Source: Desulfuromonas versatilis
GTDB lineage: Bacteria; Desulfobacterota; Desulfuromonadia; Desulfuromonadales; NIT-T3
DNA: 64,000 nt
Reading direction: 5' to 3'
Assembly: GCF_019704135.1 (NCBI RefSeq)
Contig: NZ_AP024355.1
Location: 1,482,001-1,546,000, forward strand
Shown: in pieces, positions 7,981-16,733 of the stretch
Numbering within the stretch: position 1 is the stretch's first letter
How the letters are laid out: every line of letters begins with the position of its first letter
Position numbers and translations under genes: made by a program
The notes under the pieces: generated by a model
The model's input: the letters and a program-made list of their open reading frames with translations, nothing else
Told to the model about the DNA's origin: nothing
Databases searched by the model: none

Positions 7981-8904
7981 GTGAAGATCTTCCACAGCGA
8001 CATACTCTCCTTTCCCCTCCACCCGAACCAGGATTTTCTCGTCGCCAAATACGAACTGCTGATCCGGCGCATCCTTTCCGCCGGCTTCGCCAGACCTCGG
8101 GAGCTTCTCACACCGCCCGAGGCCACTCTGGAGGAGATCACCCGGGTCCACGATCCCGACTACGTGGAGCGGCTGCTGAAGGGGCAATTGTCTCCCCGGG
8201 AGCTCCGCGAGGTGGGGCTTCCCTGGTCCCCAGGGATTATCGAGCGGGCGCGCCGCTCGACAGGGGCCACCATCGAGGCTTGCCGGTGGGCGCTGCGCGA
8301 GGGGGTGGCCCTGCACCTGGGTGGCGGCACCCACCACGCCTTTCGCAACCGGGCCAAGGGGTTCTGCTGGCTCAATGACTGCGCCATTGCCGCCCGGGCG
8401 ATGATCGCCGAACAACGGGTGCGGCGGGTGCTGATACTCGACTGCGATGTCCACCAGGGTGACGGCACGGCGGCGATTTTCCGGGGCGACCCGGACGTGT
8501 TCACCTTTTCCATCCACGGCAGCTCCAGCTACCCCTACCACCGCAAGCCCGGCGATCTCGACATCGACCTGCCCAGCGACACCGGCGACCAGGCCTACCT
8601 TCAGGCCCTGGAAGCAGGGCTGAAAACCGCCCTGGAGCGGTTCACCCCGGAGTTGGTCATCTATCTGGCCGGCGCCGACATCTACGAGGGCGACCGCTAC
8701 GGGAGCCTTTCTCTCAGCCTGGATGGGATCGGGCTGCGCGACCGGCTGGTCTTCGACTGCTTCGCCCGCTCCGAAACCCCGCTGGCGGTCACCCTGGCCG
8801 GCGGTTATTCCGCGCAGATCGAGGACGCGGTGGAGATCCACTTTCAGACCGCCCGTATCGCTTTCGAGTACCACCAGCGACGAAATGTCCGAATATCGGA
8901 ATAA
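7981..8904 (+). CDS. Histone deacetylase-fold hydrolase
   Basis: A 307-residue protein from GTG 7981 (AAGGAAGG upstream). Class-II-like arginase/deacetylase fold motifs are present: the paired histidines in GGGTHHAF, the metal site DCDVHQGDGTA, a second metal aspartate in AGADIYEGDRYG and the end motif LAGGYS. Bacterial members deacetylate polyamines, acetyl-CoA synthetase or small amides; the substrate is not determined by sequence. It is a standalone gene converging on tdh. Confidence 0.88.
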   Translation: MKIFHSDILSFPLHPNQDFLVAKYELLIRRILSAGFARPRELLTPPEATLEEITRVHDPDYVERLLKGQLSPRELREVGLPWSPGIIERARRSTGATIEACRWALREGVALHLGGGTHHAFRNRAKGFCWLNDCAIAARAMIAEQRVRRVLILDCDVHQGDGTAAIFRGDPDVFTFSIHGSSSYPYHRKPGDLDIDLPSDTGDQAYLQALEAGLKTALERFTPELVIYLAGADIYEGDRYGSLSLSLDGIGLRDRLVFDCFARSETPLAVTLAGGYSAQIEDAVEIHFQTARIAFEYHQRRNVRISE

Positions 8905-8977
8905 ATGCAGAAGTGTGCAGGGAGTGATTAGGGAAGGTCTTTTGAATCGAACCGGATGACAGGAGAGAGGTTCGCTT

Positions 8978-9012
8978 GAACCCCCTCCGCCTTGAAGGGG
9001 GAGGGGGTTCGT
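8978..9012. repeat. Short G/C-rich palindrome, family B half copy
   Basis: An inverted repeat with arms GAACCCCCTCC and GGAGGGGGTTC around CTTGAA. It lies between converging genes. It shares the CTTGAAGGGGGAGG core with the longer family B copies at 11981-12080 and 47719-47802, and could also act as a transcription stop. Confidence 0.55.
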
Positions 9013-9016
9013 TCAA

Positions 9017-10053
<1,037 letters not shown>

Positions 10054-10057
<4 letters not shown>

Positions 10058-11244
10058 CGGATCACCCCCAGTTCGCGGCCGACCCGGGTGAAGGCCGCCA
10101 CCGCCTGGTCGAGCTGTTCGCGGCTGTGGGCGGCGGAGATCTGGGTGCGGATGCGTGCCTGCCCCTTGGGGACCACCGGGTAGGAGAAGCCGATGACGTA
10201 GATCCCCTCCTCCAGCAGCCTGTCGGCCATGCGCCCTGCCAGGGCGGCATCGCCGATCATCACCGGGATGATCGGGTGGTCGGCGCCGGCCAGGGTGAAG
10301 CCGGCCTTGCTCATCTGCTCGCGGAAATAACGGCTGTTCCCGGCCAGCTGCGCGCGCAGCTCGTCGCCGGCTTCGAGCATCTCCAGCACCCGCAACGAGG
10401 CGTAGACCACCGCCGGAGCCAGCGCGTTGGAGAAGAGGTAGGGGCGCGAGCGCTGGCGCAGCCACTCGACGATTTCCCGGCGCCCGGAGGTGTAGCCGCC
10501 GCTGGCCCCGCCCAGGGCCTTGCCGAGGGTCCCGGTGAGGATATCGACCCGCTCCATGACCCCGTGGTATTCGTGGGTGCCGCGCCCCCGCTCGCCCAAC
10601 ACCCCCACGGCGTGGGAGTCGTCGACCATCACCAGGGCGTCGTAGCGCTCGGCCAGCTCGCAGATGCGCGGCAGATCGGCGATCACCCCGTCCATGGAGA
10701 AGACCCCGTCGGTGGCGATCAGCCGAAAGCGCGCGTCGCGGCTCCGCTTGAGACAGTCCTCGAGCTCGGCCATGTCGTTGTTGGCGTAGCGCAGGCGGCG
10801 GGCCTTGCTCAGGCGGATGCCGTCGATGATGCTGGCATGGTTGAGGGCGTCGCTGATCACCGCGTCCTCTTCGCCGAGCAGGGTTTCGAAGAGCCCGCCG
10901 TTGGCGTCGAAGCACGAGGAGTAGAGGATGCTGTCCTCGGTGCCCAGATAGTGGCTGAGGTTCTGCTCCAGCTGTTTGTGGGTGTCCTGGGTGCCGCAGA
11001 TGAAGCGCACCGAGGCCATGCCGAAGCCGCGCTCGTCGAGCCCGCGCTTGGCGGCCTCGATCAGCGCCGGGTGGTTGGCCAGCCCCAGGTAGTTGTTGGC
11101 GCAGAAGTTGATTACCTGCTCGCCCGAGGCGATGCGGATCTGGGCGCTCTGCGGCGAGTGGATCTGCCGTTCGTCCTTGTAGAACCCCTCGCCGCGCAGC
11201 TCCTCGATCTGCCTGGCCAGGTGCTGGTAGATTTTTCGGCTCAT
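10054..11244 (-). CDS. kbl: Glycine C-acetyltransferase (2-amino-3-ketobutyrate CoA ligase)
   Basis: A 396-residue PLP enzyme of the alpha-oxoamine synthase family that splits aminoketobutyrate with CoA to glycine and acetyl-CoA. Motifs: NYLGLANHP, the [10 protein letters not shown] aspartate/histidine, and the PLP lysine in [14 protein letters not shown]. The length equals the E. coli enzyme. GGAGG lies 5 bases before the ATG. Start and stop are tightly packed between the ACT gene (16-base gap) and tdh (overlap). Confidence 0.96.
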
Positions 11245-11260
11245 GAAAACCTCCGGCGGG

Positions 11261-11794
11261 CTACCCCTGCGACAGGCTGATCTCCACGTGCAGCTCGTCG
11301 GCCACCGTGGCGAGCCCCTCCTCGATGGCGCGCAGCGCGGTCCCCGCGGGGAGCTGGACGTGGATGTCCATCAGGTAGACGGCGGTGCCGCTTTCCGGGG
11401 AGGCCTGGGCCTGGGATTTGAGGTCGACGATGTTGACGGCGTTTTTAGCCAGGTACTGGCTGATCTTGTAGACGATCCCGGCCTGGTCGAGCCCCTCCAC
11501 GTGGATAGTGGCTGCGGCGGCGGCGCGGGGAGCTTTGGCCTGGCGCGCCGGCAGCGGGCGGATGAAGGCCGAGATCTCCTTGTCCAGATCGAGCCGTTCG
11601 CATTCCTGGAGCAGGGTCTCCTCGACCCCCTCCTGGTTACAGGAGAACAGCAGGTTGAGGGTGAACTCGTCGGCCAGCATGGTCATGGCGGTGTCTTCGA
11701 GGTTGCAGCCGTTTTCGTAGAGCATCCGGGTGACGTCGGCAACGATCCCGGGACGGTCCTTGCCAAAGGCGGTCATGATGAAGCGATTCTGCAT
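11261..11794 (-). CDS. Two-ACT-domain regulatory protein (GcvR-like)
   Basis: A 177-residue protein made of two ACT domains: the first at residues 3-75 ([26 protein letters not shown]), the second at 95-170 ([26 protein letters not shown]). There is no DNA-binding domain. This is the architecture of GcvR, the glycine-cleavage repressor accessory protein. As first gene of the kbl-tdh operon it could sense glycine or threonine; which ligand, and what it controls, is inference. Confidence 0.85.
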   Translation of the reverse strand: MQNRFIMTAFGKDRPGIVADVTRMLYENGCNLEDTAMTMLADEFTLNLLFSCNQEGVEETLLQECERLDLDKEISAFIRPLPARQAKAPRAAAAATIHVEGLDQAGIVYKISQYLAKNAVNIVDLKSQAQASPESGTAVYLMDIHVQLPAGTALRAIEEGLATVADELHVEISLSQG

Positions 11795-11980
11795 TGCAGC
11801 CTCCGTGGGTGAGTTTGGGATGCTGCAAGCTTAATACACGGGGGGGAAAAAGCAAAGGGGCCATAAAGACACGCTTGGCCGGGCGGGGATGAAGGTTGAC
11901 ATTCCGTGGCGGAGGGATTATCAAGGTCTGGCTGAAAACGCAGCACCCCACAGGCATACACCCTCAGGGCTGGCTCTGAG

Positions 11981-12080
11981 CTCCCTCCCCTTCAAGGGGA
12001 GGGCAGGGGTGGGGATGGGCCTGGCACGGCAGGTCGGCACCCCATCCCCCTCCCGACCTCCCCCTTGAAAGGGGAGGAGG
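11981..12080. repeat. Dispersed G/C-rich palindrome, family B full copy
   Basis: The left half reads CTCCCCTTCAAGGGGAGGG followed by GGGGTGGGGATGGG. The right half carries the reverse complement: CCCCATCCCC, then CCCCCTTGAAAGGGGAGG. The element is about 100 bp and lies between the kbl operon and xthA. The same arrangement recurs at 47719-47802, with half copies at 12994-13030 and 8978-9012. Confidence 0.75.
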
Positions 12081-12166
12081 TTAGTGCACCAATAACTATT
12101 GGACAGCAAGAAAAAGGCTGGTTTTTGCGGCGCGGCGCTCCGCCCTGCAAGGAAGGTTTTCAATCC

Positions 12167-12985
12167 ATGAAACTGGTATCGTTCAACGTCAACGGCCTCC
12201 GCTCGCGCCTGCACCAGCTCGAGGCGGTGGTGACCAAGCACCGGCCCGACATCATCGGCCTGCAGGAGACCAAGGTGCAGGACGTCGATTTCCCCGTCGC
12301 CGCCATCGAGGCTCTCGGCTACCGGGTGGCCTTTCACGGCCAGAAGACCCACTACGGGGTGGCGCTGCTCTCGCGCCAGGAGCCCATCGAGGTGCAGCTC
12401 GGCTTCCCCGGCGACGGCGAAGACGCCCAGCGGCGCCTGATCCGCGGCTGGTTTCGGCTGGCCGACGGTTCGACCCTGCAGGTGATCAACGGCTATTTCC
12501 CCCAGGGGGAAAATCGCGAGCACCCGGTCAAATTCCCCGGCAAGCAGCGTTTTTACGCCGATCTGCAGGCATGCCTGGAACAGGGCTGCGACCCTGCGAC
12601 CCCCCTGGTGGTGATGGGCGATTTCAACATCGCCCCGGTCGATCACGATATCGGCATCGGCGAGGACAACGCCCGGCGCTGGCTGCGAACCGGCAAGACC
12701 AGCTTTCTTCCAGAAGAGCGCGGCTGGTTTCAGGCTCTTCAGTCCTGGGGGCTGCACGACAGCTTTCGCGAACTGAACCCCGGGATCGACGACCGCTTCA
12801 GCTGGTTCGACTACCGCAGCCGCGGCTTCGAGAGCGATCCCCGGCGCGGCCTGCGCATCGACCACATCCTGCTCACCGCCGGGTTGATGGAGTCCTGCCG
12901 GGAGGCCGGCATCGACTACGAGATCCGCGCCATGGAAAAGCCCTCCGATCATTGCCCGGTGTGGGCGGATCTCGAACTGGGCTGA
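12167..12985 (+). CDS. xthA: Exodeoxyribonuclease III
   Basis: A 272-residue AP endonuclease/3'-5' exonuclease of base-excision repair. Motifs run in order: FNVNGLRSR, the metal-binding glutamate in GLQETKV, GDFNIAP, the phosphate-contact region [10 protein letters not shown], and the terminal catalytic [12 protein letters not shown] 12167 opens the conserved [10 protein letters not shown]; a longer frame upstream runs into the family B repeat and is not conserved-looking. It is monocistronic. Confidence 0.94.
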   Translation: MKLVSFNVNGLRSRLHQLEAVVTKHRPDIIGLQETKVQDVDFPVAAIEALGYRVAFHGQKTHYGVALLSRQEPIEVQLGFPGDGEDAQRRLIRGWFRLADGSTLQVINGYFPQGENREHPVKFPGKQRFYADLQACLEQGCDPATPLVVMGDFNIAPVDHDIGIGEDNARRWLRTGKTSFLPEERGWFQALQSWGLHDSFRELNPGIDDRFSWFDYRSRGFESDPRRGLRIDHILLTAGLMESCREAGIDYEIRAMEKPSDHCPVWADLELG

Positions 12986-12993
12986 GCACTGCT

Positions 12994-13030
12994 GCCTCCC
13001 CTCCAAGGGGAGGGCCAGGGTGGGGAGGGG
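12994..13030. repeat. Family B half copy
   Basis: CTCCCCTCCAAGGGGAGGG followed by GGTGGGGAGGGG, directly after the xthA stop. It matches the left half of the family B elements and may also serve as the xthA terminator. Confidence 0.6.
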
Positions 13031-13125
13031 CTCCGCTAATCCTTGGTCTCCGTCTTGCATAACCCAGCCGAAATCCGGCGGGTGCCAAAAATCCGCCGGA
13101 TCGCCTCATTGCCGGGAGGATGCGG

Positions 13126-14703
13126 ATGGCCCCAGAGACCAGTCAGAAAATAGTAACGCTCAAGGAACTGCTCGCCCGCATGCAGGAAGAAAAGAACTTT
13201 CCTGCCGTCTCCCGGCACATCTCCGAAATCAACGCCAAGGCCTCCCCCAACAGCAACTCCTCGGCCCACCAGCTGGCCGAGCTGGTACTCAAGGACTACG
13301 CCCTGACCAGCAAGCTGCTGCGGGTGGCCAACTCTGCCCTGTTCGGCCAGTTCTCCGGGCAGATCTCCACCATCTCCCGTGCGGTGGTCGTGCTCGGTTT
13401 CGAACAGGTGCGGCTGGCCGCAACGGGCCTGATCTTTTTCGAACACCTGCAGGACAAGGCCCGCTCCCATTACCTCAAGGAGGCGGTGCTCGCCTCGTTT
13501 CTGAGCGGCATCCTGGCGCGCGAACTGGCCCGTCACCTGCGGCTGGAGGGGGGGGAGAGGTATTTCATCGGCGCCATGTTCCACGGCTTCGGCCGGCTGC
13601 TGGCGATGTACTACTTTCCGCAGGAATACGAGGTTTTCCAGGAGCTGACCAGGGCAGGGGAGGGTTCGGAGGAAAAGGCCAGCCGCAGGGCGCTGGGCAT
13701 CTCCTTCACCGAGTTGGGCATCGGGGTGGCCCGCTCCTGGGGGTTGCCCGAGATCATCATCGGCAGCATGAAAAAACCCCGCCCCGAGGACCTGGAGAAG
13801 AAAACCGGCAAGGCCGATCACCACCAGTGCCTCTCCGGCCTGGCCAACGAGCTTTGCGCGCTGACCATGAACCTGCCGGTTCAGGAGCGCCCCGCCCGTC
13901 TTCAGGAACTGCTGAAGAGATACAAGGAACTCTACCCCGTCCCGCAAAAGAAGATCCTGGAGATGCTGGACGGCGCCCTTTCGGAAATGGAAAAGTTCTC
14001 CGACGTCCTGAGCCTCAACCGGGCCGATCTCGCGCTGCTGAATAAACGCAAGTTTGCCGGGGACGAAGAGGAGGGGAGGGCGGCCGCCGAACCCGAGCTG
14101 GTGGAGGCGCCCGCTGCTTCGGCGCTGAAGAAATTCCAGGTCAGGGAGCCCGCGCAGCGCATCCACCGCGATGCCGACCCCGAGGACCGGCGTCAGCACC
14201 TGATGGCGGGGATCCAGGAGATCACCAACGTCATGCTGGATGATTTCGCCCTCGACCAGATCCTCAACATGATACTGGAAACCGTCTACCTGGGGATCGG
14301 CTTCGACCGGGTCCTGCTGTTCATCAAGGACCCCCGCTCGGGCGCCATGCTGGCCCGCTTCGGGCTGGGCAAAAACACCCGCGAGCTGGTCAAGGGATTC
14401 AGCTTCCCCGTCGATGAGGGAGGCTCGGACCTGTTCAGCTGGGTACTCGCCGAAGGGCGCGATCTCTACGTCGGCAACATCTCCGATACCGCCGTCCGCG
14501 ACCACAAGCCCCGCTGGTTTCGCGACGCCATCTTCTCCCCCAGTTTCGCCCTCTATCCCATCACCGTCGACAAAAAGTGCATCGGCCTGATCTACGGCGG
14601 CCATGACCAGCCGGGCGAGCACCTCGACACCCAGCAGCTCAATTCCATGAAGACCCTGCGCAACCAGGCGGCGCTGGCCATCAAGCAGTGCTATGCGGGT
14701 TAG
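13126..14703 (+). CDS. HDOD-GAF signalling protein
   Basis: A 525-residue cytoplasmic protein. ATG 13126 is preferred, since GGGAGG is 6 bases upstream and would touch the alternative ATG at 13120. Residues 15-215 form an HDOD domain (LKDYALTSKLLRVANSALFG, ISRAVVVLGFEQVR, GAMFHGFGRLLAMYYF). Residues about 350-510 form a GAF domain (ILNMILETVYLGIGFDRVLLFI, FVDEGG-type core, LRNQAALAIKQC). HDOD proteins lack HD phosphodiesterase residues and usually act as adaptors in motility, cell-cycle or c-di-GMP networks. It converges on the SecA-like gene 38 bases away; a link to that system is possible but not shown. Confidence 0.87.
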   Translation: MAPETSQKIVTLKELLARMQEEKNFPAVSRHISEINAKASPNSNSSAHQLAELVLKDYALTSKLLRVANSALFGQFSGQISTISRAVVVLGFEQVRLAATGLIFFEHLQDKARSHYLKEAVLASFLSGILARELARHLRLEGGERYFIGAMFHGFGRLLAMYYFPQEYEVFQELTRAGEGSEEKASRRALGISFTELGIGVARSWGLPEIIIGSMKKPRPEDLEKKTGKADHHQCLSGLANELCALTMNLPVQERPARLQELLKRYKELYPVPQKKILEMLDGALSEMEKFSDVLSLNRADLALLNKRKFAGDEEEGRAAAEPELVEAPAASALKKFQVREPAQRIHRDADPEDRRQHLMAGIQEITNVMLDDFALDQILNMILETVYLGIGFDRVLLFIKDPRSGAMLARFGLGKNTRELVKGFSFPVDEGGSDLFSWVLAEGRDLYVGNISDTAVRDHKPRWFRDAIFSPSFALYPITVDKKCIGLIYGGHDQPGEHLDTQQLNSMKTLRNQAALAIKQCYAG

Positions 14704-14741
14704 GCGGTAGCCGCGATACCTTCCTCGTCAATCGATCCCAT

Positions 14742-16733
14742 TCACCCCTCCACCTCCGAGCGGGCAAACGACAGCGCATCGCTCAGCCAGTCGTCGGTCT
14801 GCAGGACGGTTTCGCGCTGGCGGAAGGCCAGGCGCTGGGCGGCCTGCTGGGCGAGGGCTAGGGTTTTTTCGACGAGAGCGGCGGCCCCCGGGCGGTTTTC
14901 GGCGAGGGCCCGGGCCAGCAGGCGGCGGGCGGGCCGGGGGGCGAAGCGCCGCAGCAGTTCGTCGTCCATGCTGATGTAGCTGCGGGCGCTGCCGGGTTCG
15001 CCCTGGCGAGAGCAGCGGCCGATCAGCTGGCGGTCGATGCGGCCGGCCTCGTGGCGTTCGGAGACGATCACGTGCAGGCCGCCGAGTTCGGCCACCCCGC
15101 GGCCGAGGTGGATATCGGTGCCGCGGCCGGCCATGTTGGTGGCGATGGTCACGGCGCCGCGCTGGCCGGCGCCGGCGATGATCTGCGCCTCTTCGCGGTG
15201 GCGCACCGCGTTGAGCAGCTGGCAGGGAACCCCCTGGCCGGAGAGCATTGCGGCCAGCTCCTCGCTGGCCGCAATGCTGCGGGTGCCGACCAGCACCGGC
15301 CGCCCCGCCCGGTGACATTCCAAAACCTCGTCGGCAATCGCCCGCCATTTGCTCTGTCGGTCGGCATAAACGCGGCTCGGCAGAATCTCGCGGATGCAGG
15401 GCTTGTGGGTGGGGACGGCCAGCACCGGCAGGTTGTAGATATGCCAGAATTCGCCGGCCGCCTCCCGGGCGGTCCCGGTCATCCCCCCCAAATGCCGGAA
15501 GAACCGGAAAAACCGCTGAAAGCTGAGCCGGGCCAGGGTTTCGCTGGGGTCGGAGAGGGCCAGCCCCTCGCGGGCCTCGATGGCCTGGTGCAGGCCCTGG
15601 CGCCAGGTGCGCTGGGGCATGAGCCGCCCGGTGAATTCATCGACGATGACCACCTTGCCCTCCTCCACCACGTACTGCTTGCCTCGCCGGTAAAACTCCC
15701 GCGCGCTCAGCGCCGTGAGCACCAGCTCTTCGCGGCGGGCTTCGCCGCGCCAGAGCCCCGGCAGCTCTTCGGCCGCGGCGCCGAGCCGGGCGCGCCCCGC
15801 TTCGGTCAGGCGGATTTCGTGGTAGCGCTCCTCGCTGCGGTAATGCTCCCCGGGGACCAGGGAATCGGCGATCCGCTGGGCCAGCAGGCTGGTCTCGGTG
15901 AGCGCCCGGTTTTCCTGCGTCGCGGAGATGATCAGCGGGGTGACCGCCTCGTCGATCAGCACGCTGTCCGCCTCGTCGATGATCGCCGTGTCCAGCCCGC
16001 GCATCACCCGGGCGTCGTTCTGCACCGCGCGGGGGTCGAGCAGCCGGCGCAGCTGGCGGCGCGCCGCATCGCTGCAGAGCCCGGGCTGCAGCCGGTCGCG
16101 CAGAAAGTCGGCGAGCAGCTCCTTGCTGGTGGTGTAGACCACGCCCCGGGCGTAGTTGCTGCGCCGCTCCGCCGGCTCCATCTCTCCCCCCACCCAGCCG
16201 GCCGACAGGCCTGCAAAGCGGTAGAGAGGGGCCATGATCCCGGCATCGCGGGAGGCGAGGTAGTCATTGGCGGTGACCACGTGGCAGGGGCGGCCCGACC
16301 AGGCGGCGAGGATCGCCGGAAAACAGGCGGTGAGGGTTTTGCCCTCGCCGGTGGCCATTTCGGCCAGGCAGCCGTGATGGATGGCCAGGGCGCCGAGCAC
16401 CTGCACCGGGTAGGGGCGCATCCCCAGGGTCCGTTCGGCGCTTTCGGCCAGCAGCGCCAGGGCCTCGGGGAGCTGGGCCTCGTACCCCTTTTGGCGCCGG
16501 CGGAAATGGGCCTGCATCTGCTGCAACTCCTCGCGCAGCCGGCGTTCGGAGAGCAGCCGCTGCTGCAGCGAGCGGGCGACGATCTGCTCGGCCTGCTCGC
16601 GGTAACGCTGCAGGGTGCGGCCGCCGCCGCGCAGCCGTCCCAGGGCGTCGTGAGCCCAGCGGTCGAGTCCCTTGGGCAGCTTGCCGGGGGTGGCGATGCG
16701 GGTGGCATGGTAGTCGCGGGCCGGCAGCATCAT
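14742..16733 (-). CDS. Truncated SecA-like ATPase, dedicated export partner
   Basis: A 663-residue SecA homologue. Residues 126-133 are the Walker A motif (MATGEGKT). The DEAD-type box is IIDEADSV near 251, FTGRLMPQR marks the NBD/crosslinking region, and TNMAGRGTDI plus GRCSRQGEPGS (near 532 and 573) complete motor domain 2. Only about 80 residues follow, where housekeeping SecA has over 300. Most of the helical scaffold with the two-helix finger and the zinc-binding tail are therefore missing. ATG 16733 overlaps the stop of the M50 gene as ATGA, so it is coupled to that gene. Its position as last gene of the TolC/adaptor operon suggests it powers or primes export of the giant protein at 23972. 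This is not the housekeeping secA. Confidence 0.88.
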   Translation of the reverse strand: MMLPARDYHATRIATPGKLPKGLDRWAHDALGRLRGGGRTLQRYREQAEQIVARSLQQRLLSERRLREELQQMQAHFRRRQKGYEAQLPEALALLAESAERTLGMRPYPVQVLGALAIHHGCLAEMATGEGKTLTACFPAILAAWSGRPCHVVTANDYLASRDAGIMAPLYRFAGLSAGWVGGEMEPAERRSNYARGVVYTTSKELLADFLRDRLQPGLCSDAARRQLRRLLDPRAVQNDARVMRGLDTAIIDEADSVLIDEAVTPLIISATQENRALTETSLLAQRIADSLVPGEHYRSEERYHEIRLTEAGRARLGAAAEELPGLWRGEARREELVLTALSAREFYRRGKQYVVEEGKVVIVDEFTGRLMPQRTWRQGLHQAIEAREGLALSDPSETLARLSFQRFFRFFRHLGGMTGTAREAAGEFWHIYNLPVLAVPTHKPCIREILPSRVYADRQSKWRAIADEVLECHRAGRPVLVGTRSIAASEELAAMLSGQGVPCQLLNAVRHREEAQIIAGAGQRGAVTIATNMAGRGTDIHLGRGVAELGGLHVIVSERHEAGRIDRQLIGRCSRQGEPGSARSYISMDDELLRRFAPRPARRLLARALAENRPGAAALVEKTLALAQQAAQRLAFRQRETVLQTDDWLSDALSFARSEVEG

